A DNA stretch of 11,368 bases from Acanthaster planci (Eukaryota > Echinodermata > Asteroidea > Valvatida > Acanthasteridae): NCBI RefSeq assembly GCF_001949145.1, contig NW_019091439.1, positions 152,812 to 164,179 of the forward strand, written 5' to 3'. Below, piece after piece: positions 1 through 7,498 of this stretch. Each line of letters opens with the position of its first letter. Within the stretch, counting starts at the first letter, position 1. The notes beneath the pieces are model-generated. The model did no database searches. It saw only the letters and a list, made by a program, of their open reading frames with translations, and was not told the origin of the DNA. The translations under genes and the position numbers were made by a program.

Positions 1-528
1 CACACTGCCGTCTTGTCTCCTCTGAAACACGATCCATCCTCCACCATCAGTTTCCATGTCACAGTAGACTTGTATGCCATTGCTGTTCAGTCCTTCTGGG
101 TAGATTGCATACACGCCGCTGTTATCATAGCCCAACTCCATCCACTTTGTGCAACTTGTAGGAGGAGGCAAGGAGAAGCTAGGTGTGTTCTCGTTTGCAT
201 CAAAGTATACGCTGCCTGGCTTTACTGATAAGTCTTCTCCTAATTCTTGTCTGGTTGCATTGCTCATTTCGCACAGGTCATTAGATTCATCGAAGTTGAT
301 TGACTTGCAATGTTTATCCATGTTACATTCTCTTCCACAGATGACGCCAGATTGCACCTTTTTCTTTGTAGATGCAACCCCTCTCAAGGCTCGATTTTCC
401 GCAGTATATAAAACCATTTTCTGCACTGAGTCACGCCTACTTTCACATCCAACGGCCTCTGTGAATGTTCCGAAGAATACAATCAAAGCAAAGAGATTGA
501 CTGCTAAACCACCGTTTTGTTTTGCCAT
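1..528 (-). CDS. Secreted PAN/apple plus fibrinogen-domain protein (FReD lectin), 5' part
   Basis: The frame is open from an ATG at 528-526 to the window edge, 176 codons without a stop or intron. Start context is strong (A at -3, G at +4) and is followed by a signal peptide: a basic/polar start, a hydrophobic run at about residues 8-22, and likely cleavage after Ala25. Residues 28-110 look like a PAN/apple domain, with C28, C64, C68, C74 and C86, the CGREC motif and CKSINFD, plus an N-glycosylation site at N90. A short Pro/Ser linker (about 113-125) leads into a fibrinogen C-terminal domain at C126: SGVYAIYP, then C156-DMETDGGGW and [10 protein letters not shown]. About 50 of the usual ~210 fibrinogen residues are present and the rest lies off the left edge, including any Ca2+ and ligand sites. 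Related proteins (ficolin-, FREP- and ryncolin-like) bind glycans or pathogens outside the cell; a lectin role is inferred from the family. Only five PAN cysteines are visible, so one may be free to form an interchain disulfide. Domain identity is strong; the exact ortholog is not determined. Confidence -1.
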   Translation of the reverse strand, partial: MAKQNGGLAVNLFALIVFFGTFTEAVGCESRRDSVQKMVLYTAENRALRGVASTKKKVQSGVICGRECNMDKHCKSINFDESNDLCEMSNATRQELGEDLSVKPGSVYFDANENTPSFSLPPPTSCTKWMELGYDNSGVYAIYPEGLNSNGIQVYCDMETDGGGWIVFQRRQDGSV

Positions 529-739
529 TCTAAATCCTGTGTTGTTCAAAGACAAAGATCGATGATGTCAAGAAATGTGCAAGTGTACAATTCAATGGAA
601 GGAACCCTTCGCAGCGTTACCACTCGTCCACTAAACGGAAAGGGTCCAGCTTCGATAAAACATGCTCCGACAATGATGAAATATGTTGCTTCCTCACGTT
701 TAGCCGCTTCAGGAGCTTGTTTCATTCCTGATAATCTGA

Positions 740-795
740 CAGAATTGGTTCTCTGTCTATAGCACGTGGGACGTGGACAACTGGGATTGGTCAAA
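740..795 (-). promoter_or_regulatory. Candidate upstream promoter elements (two CCAAT boxes, one E-box)
   Basis: Read on the minus strand there are two CCAAT pentamers, at 744-748 and 786-790, with a palindromic CACGTG E-box at 763-768 between them. They lie about 215-260 bases upstream of the fibrinogen-domain gene's ATG, a usual distance for NF-Y and bHLH sites. I see no convincing TATA box between them and the ATG. A pyrimidine-rich stretch ending in AACACAG, about 11 bases before the ATG, could be an acceptor for a 5'UTR intron, which would move the true promoter further away. The motifs are short, so the functional claim is an inference. Confidence -1.
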
Positions 796-924
796 AGAGT
801 GCAGTCTGGCTCCCTGACCTAATGATACCCTGACATTTGAAGGCCGTGTCCGAAACGGGCTTCCAGAGCTACGGCTATAGTATAGGTCTACTGTCTACGC
901 GCCTCCACGTATTTCCAATGTATA

Positions 925-925
925 N
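925..925. other. Ambiguous base (N)
   Basis: A single unresolved base in non-coding sequence. It marks an assembly or read uncertainty and does not affect any feature called here. Confidence -1.
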
Positions 926-990
926 ATGACCAACACAAAGCAGGGGGGTTCTCTCTGTCTCATACCTTGCTGCATATGTTCCAATGGAGT

Positions 991-1230
991 GAAGACCTGG
1001 GCCGTTTTCCAATACTCCGTCTGAGGCTTCAACTGTTTTTTAACTATCTGACGTTGAAGCTGCGGCGCAGTAATTAGTTAAATAGTGCCACAAAACATCA
1101 AATAAGATGCAAGAGAGCCAGAAATTACAGTAGTCCAATTTAATTTAAACGCTTCAGGTCCACAATCGGGGATTGGTTTTAGGAATGAAACCTGAGACGG
1201 AGCGAGTATTGGAAAAGGGCCCTAGACCTC
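991..1230. repeat. Nested foldback (inverted repeat) element
   Basis: The outer arms, about 991-1031 and 1187-1230, are imperfect inverted copies. A perfect 13-bp core, TTTTCCAATACTC (1005-1017), pairs with 1204-1216. It is flanked by matching GACCT-GGGCC and CGTCTxAGG blocks and differs by a 4-base insertion. Inside the left part, GCTTCAAC (1026-1033) pairs with GTTGAAGC (1053-1060) as a smaller hairpin. The interior (about 155 bases) is non-coding. This is the architecture of a decayed foldback or MITE-like element. I could not find a clean target-site duplication, so the family is unassigned. Confidence -1.
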
Positions 1231-2112
1231 TGGACTTCAAGTTTTGAAGCCCCGCCTTCGTTTGAGTGCTTCTCACAACGCAACCTCGTGTCTTCCAACA
1301 GTGCGCAGGGATCAACCTCTTTTCCACGGAGTCAAGCAATGCACCCTCACAGCTACAATCCTGGCTGAATCTCGTTGGGTCCCCTACCTTGTACACCCCT
1401 TTTGATGTGGGTTCTCAGTGTGCAGTCTGCGCTCAAGCGTAAGATGACAATATTGACCGGGGGAGTGGTGGACCTGGGGAGGATGTGGCTTTTGACACGT
1501 GTCCCAACAATTTTGGCCTACAGGATTGTAGGTATGGAAAGAGACACTTTGCTTCTTGACCATAGGAATATGAAAGGCTGCGTAGCACACCGTGATCAGA
1601 AAATTGACACAAAAGCGTTCGTAATTTATCATATTGCCGAGCTTTCGGTAATGAGTATCTTCGTCAGGGCAAGCAGATTCTGTTCTGAATCAGAACGTGT
1701 GGCTGTTCCAGAGCCAACGACGCTCACTGTTTGTGCGTCTTAAACTTTCCCACCTACACGTGGATGTTATACTGTTTACATGGAAGTGGATGTAAGAAAT
1801 CAGTATTTTCTGTATCAGAATCGGCAGAAAACAAAAATATATGTGACCACTGTGACCCCCACTTTTTCACAATTTCAGTACGATTTTGAAACACAGTTAC
1901 ACATATGTTTTAGCTAATTTGCATGGCGGTCCGATTGACGTTTCGTCTTAACATTTTCAGTACAAAACAATTCGAACTTTGATCAGCTTTTTACTACAGG
2001 CAAAAGATTTCATTTGTATAAATTTGGTACACGAGAACAAAGTCTGAAATGCCATAAAGCAACTGTGTTAGTGTGTTTTTATATTTTATTTGAAATAAAA
2101 TTTTGTATTATT
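1231..2112. other. Gene-free stretch
   Basis: No ORF here resembles a known domain, and the open frames on both strands are short and overlap one another. An isolated POU-type octamer ATTTGCAT lies at 1917-1924. The last 150 bases are AT-rich. Nothing else is supported. Confidence -1.
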
Positions 2113-2188
2113 CAAATACAGCATGGTTTGAGGGAAAGTAGGCCTAGTAATTCCCACTATTTTCCCGAAATAAACCATGCTGTATTTG
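2113..2188. repeat. Strong 76-nt hairpin (pre-miRNA-sized or palindromic mini-repeat)
   Basis: A perfect 17-bp stem pairs CAAATACAGCATGGTTT (2113-2129) with its complement (2172-2188). After a small asymmetric internal loop (2130-2131 against 2167-2171), a second 10-bp stem pairs GGGAAAGTAG (2132-2141) with CTATTTTCCC (2157-2166), using one G-T wobble. The terminal loop is 15 nt. Total size, stem length and internal loop fit an animal microRNA precursor. A small palindromic transposon remnant would look similar. The sequence does not match a microRNA I recognise, and the transcribed strand is unknown. Confidence -1.
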
Positions 2189-2439
2189 TTTTACTACAAT
2201 TTATAAATATCCAACCAGAAATCTCACGTTACTTGTACTAACAGACGCCATTGTTGTTTCTCAACTGCTAAATTTTCATGCAATGACACTGACAGTGGAG
2301 TGCAGATGTGCTTAGAAATAAGGCTTGAATAGTCTGGTGCTGACACACGTTTTGGTTCTTTTCTGTAATAGTTATTAGGATACAAGTCCTGAATTGTTCC
2401 GTCAAGATTACATGCCATGACTTGGTTCCAGAGGGATTT

Positions 2440-2530
2440 TTTGACCGCACGGCAGCGACGCGGATACTCACCGCTATGACGTCGCGAATCATTTCTACTT
2501 CCCAGACGTGAGGTGGAATCGGCCAATGAC
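2440..2530 (-). promoter_or_regulatory. Candidate CpG-rich promoter with first-exon splice donor
   Basis: This short block is much richer in CpG than its surroundings. On the minus strand it carries, in order, ATTGG (inverted CCAAT, 2527-2523), GGAAGT (ETS-type, 2502-2497), an ATG (2492-2490), a CRE-like CGACGTCA (2484-2477) and the consensus donor GCG|GTGAGT, with GT at 2471-2470. This arrangement suits a TATA-less promoter and a short first exon transcribed leftward; an exon ending at 2472 would encode MIRDVIA if translated. A frame of about 100 codons (2526 to 2224) also crosses the block but has no recognisable domain. No downstream exon was identified, so the assignment is tentative. Confidence -1.
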
Positions 2531-2612
2531 GCGCACCGATTTGCTCAAGAATATTTATGAATTTTTGTTTTGCAATTTAACCCATATTTTGATGCTTTTT
2601 GTTTTATGCTAA

Positions 2613-2670
2613 TGCTACTTGCATATTCATGAGCAGAACATCATGTGCTGTCATGAATATGCAAGTAGCA
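2613..2670. repeat. Perfect 20-bp-stem hairpin, 58 nt
   Basis: TGCTACTTGCATATTCATGA (2613-2632) is matched exactly by its inverted complement at 2651-2670. The 18-nt spacer (2633-2650) can itself pair CAG with CTG and ACA with TGT. A perfect 20-bp inverted repeat with so short a spacer is very unlikely by chance. It could be a microRNA-type precursor, a short palindromic mobile-element remnant, or a cruciform-prone site. No family is recognised. Confidence -1.
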
Positions 2671-3185
2671 AAAATCCTTTTCACAGAAATGTTCTCAGCA
2701 AATTTAGGGTTCATAATTTTACACATGAAAACATGCAACCTGAACCACATCTTTCTGGATTTACATCAAAGCAAAAGTGCCCTCGCCCAGAAATTCTTGA
2801 TCAATATTTAATGCTTCAAAAGTGCACCGTTCCGTTCAGATAACTCAAAAAAGGTATCAAACAGTCTTCATACACGGAAGAAGAGTACAAAGATACACAA
2901 AAAGTGATTCTAAGAAAAATCCGTTTCCTGGTTCCTTTAAGCTTTCTGGGGACGCTCATAGAAGAAACCGTCATTATATTACTCCCTATAAATAACAAAT
3001 TTAGGAAAACCCAAATCAACCAATTACATTCCTGAAATAAAGCGCATGAACAAACTAGTTTATTTACACAACTCTTACGTGTTCGTGGTTTTGTACAAAA
3101 AACGGGTTGACATTGAAATTTAGTTTATATCCTCTGGGGGCAACTTCAACTTTTTAAGTAGTTTGAGTATCTAGCTAGCTGTAAT
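2671..3185. other. Gene-free stretch
   Basis: AT-rich sequence with only short overlapping open frames on both strands. None has domain-like content, splice context or codon bias that I can support. Confidence -1.
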
Positions 3186-3229
3186 GCTCATGACATTGGG
3201 ACATTCCCAATTTTCCCGATGTCGTGGGC
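3186..3229 (+). ncRNA. Candidate wobble-paired RNA stem-loop
   Basis: Bases 3186-3201 pair without a mismatch with 3214-3229, giving a 16-bp stem and a 12-nt loop. Three pairs are U-G wobbles when read as plus-strand RNA (3188 with 3227, 3191 with 3224, 3197 with 3218). On the minus strand the same positions would be A-C mismatches, so the structure favours a plus-strand transcript. A near-palindrome, GGAGT...ACTCC around CTCGAG, follows at once (about 3231-3250). There is no independent evidence of transcription, and an aging inverted repeat that has lost C to T could give the same pattern. Confidence -1.
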
Positions 3230-3313
3230 TGGAGTTACTCGAGGTACTCCCTAAGTTGCTATTTCAAACGTTTCTCAAGTCTATAAATCTCTTTAGATTC
3301 TTCAAAGCTAAGA

Positions 3314-3336
3314 CTTAGTAACAGCTTATTACTAAG
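3314..3336. repeat. Short perfect hairpin
   Basis: CTTAGTAA (3314-3321) and TTACTAAG (3329-3336) are perfect inverted copies with a 7-nt loop. The word CTAAGACT also occurs twice in direct orientation at 3308 and 3332, so this is a small local repeat cluster without known function. Confidence -1.
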
Positions 3337-3458
3337 ACTCTCAAATTCCCCGCCGAGTTTGTAGTTTGTCAGTATCTCTGTTTAGGCATTGATTGCCAGC
3401 TTGATGTAGTTTTGATGGCATTGTGGGAAGGTGTCACTGGCTTTGACCAGAGAAGGAA

Positions 3459-3473
3459 GGGGTGGGGTGGGGG
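3459..3473 (+). other. G-rich run, possible quadruplex
   Basis: GGGGTGGGGTGGGGG gives three G-runs, with GGAAGG just upstream. It could form a two-layer G-quadruplex. Four separate GGG tracts are not present, so a stable three-layer quadruplex is not supported. Confidence -1.
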
Positions 3474-3604
3474 CAAGCCGCCGACTGCTTTCATAAATTG
3501 AAAGTCCCAGCACTTTAAATGGTTTAGAATGACGATTATTTCATGGACGGAAATATTTCCACCCCTGAACCCAAAGTACGCCACTGGTTTGGCCGACATC
3601 TGGA

Positions 3605-3642
3605 TTTTGTTTTTGTTTTTTTTGTTTTTTTGTTTTTTTTTT
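3605..3642. repeat. T-rich microsatellite
   Basis: T-runs of 4 to 10 bases separated by single G residues. This is a slippage-prone simple repeat that could be the tail of an old retroposon, although no SINE promoter boxes were found upstream. Confidence -1.
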
Positions 3643-4262
3643 ACACTAGACAGATTTTACATGTACTCGATTTGGAAGACGTCTTAAAGTTAAGATGTCG
3701 ATGGTTTGAATATAAATTTTAGGCTGCGTTGGGATGTTTGGAAGTCTATGTAAAACACTTCGCTCTCGTCTGCGTTAGTTTTTAAAAAGTTAGCGTCGAC
3801 AAACGATGAATAAAAGTGGCAGTGAATATTGAAAACACCAGAAAATTCACAGTGATAAATCAGAAAAATGGATACAAAAACTGTTTTCGATTTTTCACTT
3901 TTTTAATCTTTAATAATCTCCCCGGAACAGCTTACACTAGTGCTTTGTTAGGAGGCCCAAGAGGCCCCTTTTGTTAGGAGACAAGAATTGCATCGTCATT
4001 GACGTCTGCTTCCTACATATACATGAATATCATGTGGTCTAACTTGCGTCCTCCGAGTGCAACTTGAGGGTACAGTCCACTAATTCAAGCCCCATTGAAA
4101 ACAGTGTAAAATCAGCACTCTTCAGGGCCCAATAGCATGCACGCCAACATCCCTGAGATTTCTGAAACCCAAATTAAATTCTTGTCTGGTCACTTATCTT
4201 TCAACTTCTTTTCAATTTTTGGTGGTTTAACCAATTACATTTTTAATTATTCCCACAAAACC
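3643..4262. other. Gene-free stretch
   Basis: No credible coding frame. The word TTTGTTAGGAG occurs twice, about 26 bases apart (near 3945 and 3970). Otherwise I see only low-complexity T-rich sequence. Confidence -1.
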
Positions 4263-4456
4263 AAATCACTCCCTAAAAAGTGATTTTTCCGAAGTCCGAT
4301 TTCAGCCATTTTTTTAAGTGGCAACTTTCAACTTTTCGGGCACTTACGACCATTTTTCAACCGTAGTTTTTAGCCATTCTGCTCTTTGAAAGCTCAAAGA
4401 CCCAGGGACTTCATCCTGGCAAAGACCTGCACAATCTCACCATTTTTGGGCCCAAA
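4263..4456. repeat. Cluster of small perfect inverted repeats
   Basis: AAATCACT (4263-4270) pairs with AGTGATTT (4279-4286). CTTTGA (4384-4389) pairs with TCAAAG (4394-4399). CCAGG pairs with CCTGG immediately after, and TTTGGGCCCAAA is a 12-bp palindrome near 4445. Each is short, and together they form a hairpin-dense non-coding stretch with no recognised family. Confidence -1.
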
Positions 4457-4567
4457 CAATCTCCTTTTTCAAAAGATACTGTGGGGGCACTTTTAATGCT
4501 AATGAGCTGGCCAGAAATAATCTCACTTGAATTATTGGTCTGCACCGTTGAGTGGTGGTAGGGGACT

Positions 4568-4995
4568 GTCTGGTATACTTTGACCTTTGCTACAGAATAT
4601 GAAAAGGTCACATGAATATTTAAAAAAATAATAATGTGATCATAATGATATGAATAGAAATGAGGTGTACGGTGAATAATTACGGCACAGGTTGGCTATG
4701 GAGCCAGTTGTATGGATGAAAATGAATATCATATAAGTCATAAAGTCTGGTAGAGGTTGACTTTTTCTAAGGGACGGATTGCAAAACCAATGGAAATGTG
4801 TGAATAGGCCTAAAGAAGACGTTTCGGTAAAAATTATGGCACAGGTTGACCTTTTGTAAGGGATAGGAGTATCACCCTAGGGTAAAAACTGTGGCGCAGA
4901 ATGACCTATTGTATGGGAAATAATTTCATCACGGTACAAGCATTGGGTTGTTTTATTATTCCCTGATGAAATACAGTTGACCTTGTGAGGTCCGG
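4568..4995 (+). repeat. Degenerate repeat family with TTGACCTTT-type core
   Basis: Six diverged copies share a core of the form GCACAGGTTGACCTTTTGTAAG. Their GAC (or equivalent) triplets lie at about 4582, 4694, 4759, 4848, 4903 and 4979. The copies near 4568 and 4745 also share GTCTGGTA upstream. Spacings are irregular (112, 65, 89, 55 and 76 bases), so this is a decayed or rearranged tandem array, not a clean minisatellite. The core contains the nuclear-receptor half-site TGACCT. The last copy forms GACCT-TGTG-AGGTC (4979-4992), and the first pairs with AAAGGTCA downstream. A regulatory role is only a possibility. Confidence -1.
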
Positions 4996-5118
4996 AAGTA
5001 ATCAGGGGTAATCTTTCTGACAAAGGGTTGTAGGCGGTGCTGTATGGTGGCTGGTGTGTACTCTGGAGGTGGGCATCGGTGTGACTTAATCCTTGGACAT
5101 TAAACGAAGATTGCTTAA

Positions 5119-5660
5119 TCTTTCTGTCGAAGCACGTTTGATTGCGCGTACGCGTTTTCGGGACAAAACAGAAGGAAAGGTAAGCTAAATACCCACATAA
5201 GGTATGCGCAGATTCATCAACGAATTAACAGCGGGGAGTCCTCAAAGCATTCAATTATAATGGATGATGTGCCTATGATGTGTTTTCCCCGATATGTCAG
5301 CACTTCTGAAAATAAGCATACCTCAGAAATAACCAATGAAACAACGCTCAAAATGTGATCACTATCCGCTCCGAGCGCAACAAAAGAAAATGTCTTTTTG
5401 GTACTCGCCAATTGATCTCAGACCGCATGGGCGCGCCATGGGACGCGCAAGTATATACTTTTGATGCAGAGCACGCCGAGTACGCGTAACTAATTTATTC
5501 CGGCATGTATGGTCTTTGTGTACACGAAGAACACGTGCAAGAACCCCCTGGTAACAACCTGTCTTTCTTTTCGCCGATGGGGGTGCACTTAGCTCCGGTT
5601 GGATACAAGTAAACTACGCTGCATAATAAGAACTAGCGGGATGCTGCGCGACCGCTTGTG
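5119..5660. promoter_or_regulatory. CpG-rich tract, weak promoter candidate
   Basis: CpG words are concentrated here (GCGCGTACGCG near 5145, GGGCGCGCC near 5430, TACGCG near 5483), unlike the AT-rich flanks. A 12-bp palindromic TATA-like box, AAGTATATACTT, lies at 5449-5460. A consensus plus-strand donor, AAG|GTAAGC, has its GT at 5180-5181. Open frames of 64-79 codons exist on both strands but lack an ATG at their start and any recognisable domain. The tract may hold a promoter or non-coding first exon; no gene can be attached to it. Confidence -1.
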
Positions 5661-6679
5661 GTAACAAAGTAAGAGGAAGTAAGACATAACATTTCTTTCC
5701 GATGACAACGCAGTCTCTGGATTTGGACAATTTTCAGACTGATGACGCTCAATAAAGAGACCGACTTTGTGTGGGAAGTGGCCCAGTGAAGTGTAAAAAG
5801 CGCCTTCGAGAAATAGGAAGCAGACACCAACTCATGCCTTCTTTTGGGAATATTTCAGTTATCCCAGGCTACTTGAGTTTGGTGAGAGTAAGTCTGCTGG
5901 ACTCAGCGTTCTAAGGATAGGAACGATGTATTGAAGATAATGTAAATGGAATGCACATAACATAGTTTGTTTGCCTTTTTAAAGTCCACACTAGTGTAAT
6001 TTGACTGACATTACTCTATTGACATAATTAAGAGTAGAAAAAAATACATATACACAAATCAAAAGACGAAAATAAGCTTGATATCCAAGAAAGGTAAAAC
6101 TGATCTTACAGAGGGCTTAAGTGTATAAAAATCCTTTTAAGCTGCAGCTGGTACATCATCTGAATACTTCTAACATTTACCAACATTAGCGTTGTGTGGT
6201 ATTAAAAAGGTGTAAAAGTCGACGGTGTTCCAGAGGACGTCTAGCCGGTCCGTGTTTAAGTGAGGAATTTGTGGAGTAGGCCTAGTGTGCAGGGGAGCAC
6301 ACTTTGTAGATGACAGCCTAATGATGTCTTCAAATCCACCTTAAGGCCCTGACCTTCCGATGTTGGAAAGTCCGAAATTGAGACTTACTTTTATATAATG
6401 TCAATAAAGACAGGGAAAAGGAAAATGTACCGTTTCCTCTATATTAAAAAAACGCCGCAAAAATTCGAGTTTCTGAGGGCTACCAAAGAGCGTTTGTGGA
6501 AAAACCTGGCTACGTCACGTCCCTCATTTGCAACCGTTTTTAAAGTTACCTTGTCACGGCTGTGGATATTTGAGTTTTTTTCAATTAAATTGATTTATTG
6601 AGCTACTTTTAGTATGAAATAACTTGTTATGAAGATGTTTACATATACCGATGTGAATGTTGTGGCTTTGTAGCAAATA
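5661..6679. other. Gene-free stretch
   Basis: No recognisable coding exon. A small perfect hairpin pairs AGTGTGC (6284-6290) with GCACACT (6297-6303), and a near-perfect one, GACCTTCC with GGAAAGTC, lies near 6350. Consensus-like donor GTAAGT occurs at 5888-5893 but with no credible exon before it. Confidence -1.
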
Positions 6680-7091
6680 ATTCGTCACCAACACCACGAA
6701 CTGACACATATCTTCACTTTTGTGCCAGTTCGTGAAAAGCGTGCTTAGAGCAGTTTTGGTTTCACGAAGTGACACAAGTGTATGCACGCATATTGTACAC
6801 TCGTGCATTATCGAGAAATCTCGTTTCCACGAAGAGGCACAAATGTGTGTTTTGTCAATATAGCATACAAAAAACTTTGAATTTAAAAAATGATTTTAAT
6901 TTACCCGTAAATGGGTGACTAAACTGAAAAAATGCTCTTAAAACACGATTGTAACTATGTAAATTAAGGAAAACGGCAATTTCTGAATACGGCAAATCAC
7001 GGAGCACGTAAATGTCACATTTCTATAACATACGCGTTGAAGTGCGCACACATCTATAGATTTGTGTTACTTCGTGGTGTTGGTGACGAAT
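6680..7091. mobile_element. Non-autonomous DNA transposon (MITE) with 31-bp TIRs
   Basis: The ends, 6680-6710 and 7061-7091, are inverted copies matching at 28 of 31 positions, both starting ATTCGTCACCAACACCACG. TA lies directly outside each end (6678-6679 and 7092-7093), the target duplication expected of Tc1/mariner-type elements. The 412-bp interior encodes no transposase. Inside it a 14-mer, CACGAA(C/G)TGACACA, recurs. Direct copies are at 6695-6708 (in the left TIR), 6763-6776 and 6828-6841; inverted copies are at 6721-6734 and 7063-7076 (in the right TIR). Such subterminal repeats are commonly transposase-binding sites. The copies at 6695 and 6721 also form a 14-bp hairpin with one mismatch. 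The element would need a transposase supplied elsewhere. The superfamily is an inference from the TA alone. Confidence -1.
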
Positions 7092-7286
7092 TAATGGAGG
7101 GTTTATCTATAATTGAGGAACTCCGCTGTATTGATGTTTTGGGAGTGAAACCGTGACAGTGAACAATCGTGTCTGATATCTGGGCCGAGGTGTCATGTGA
7201 TCTCTAAACTCAATGGGGCCATGCACTTGAAAACAGATTGTCATAGAAATCTGGGACAACAAATCAAATCATGGTGTTTTTCCTCG

Positions 7287-7354
7287 AATATTTATAAGTT
7301 TTTATTTATTTATAAGTATTTATAAGTTTATAAAGTTTAAAGAAGTTTATAAAG
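7287..7354. repeat. AT-rich TTTATAAG simple repeat
   Basis: TTTATAAG or close variants occur about five times in 68 bases, partly overlapping and with variable spacing. This is a low-complexity, easily melted stretch with no evident function. Confidence -1.
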
Positions 7355-7462
7355 ACATGCATATTGAAAAGGCCTATAGAGAGATGTTGTAACCGATCAG
7401 AAACTATTCACCATGGACGACACCAAAGAAGTACTTCACTGGAGAGTAAGTCAAGTTCAAGT

Positions 7463-7498
7463 GCTAAGCCACTCTCCCGGTCCCCTAAATGGCTTAGC
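7463..7498. repeat. Perfect 9-bp hairpin
   Basis: GCTAAGCCA (7463-7471) is matched by TGGCTTAGC (7490-7498) across an 18-nt C-rich loop. No terminator-type T run follows. Confidence -1.

Noticed and set aside
13-565. Plus-strand open frames of 71 and 138 codons
   Set aside because: They lie opposite the clear PAN-fibrinogen coding sequence on the minus strand, contain no domain, and are antisense shadows.
1154-1743. Open frames of 80-122 codons on both strands
   Set aside because: They overlap one another and partly cover the foldback arms. No motif, signal peptide or splice context supports any of them.
2224-2526. Minus-strand 100-codon frame
   Set aside because: It crosses a consensus splice donor and a CpG-rich promoter-like block, begins at a non-ATG codon (the first internal ATG comes much later), and has no recognisable domain.
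5119-5358. 79-codon plus-strand frame and overlapping 64-codon minus frame
   Set aside because: The minus frame begins at TTG and the plus frame has no ATG until late. Neither resembles a known protein.
5858-5893. Possible 30-base micro-exon between TTTCAG and GTAAGT
   Set aside because: Both splice words are common by chance and no neighbouring coding exon exists to join it to.
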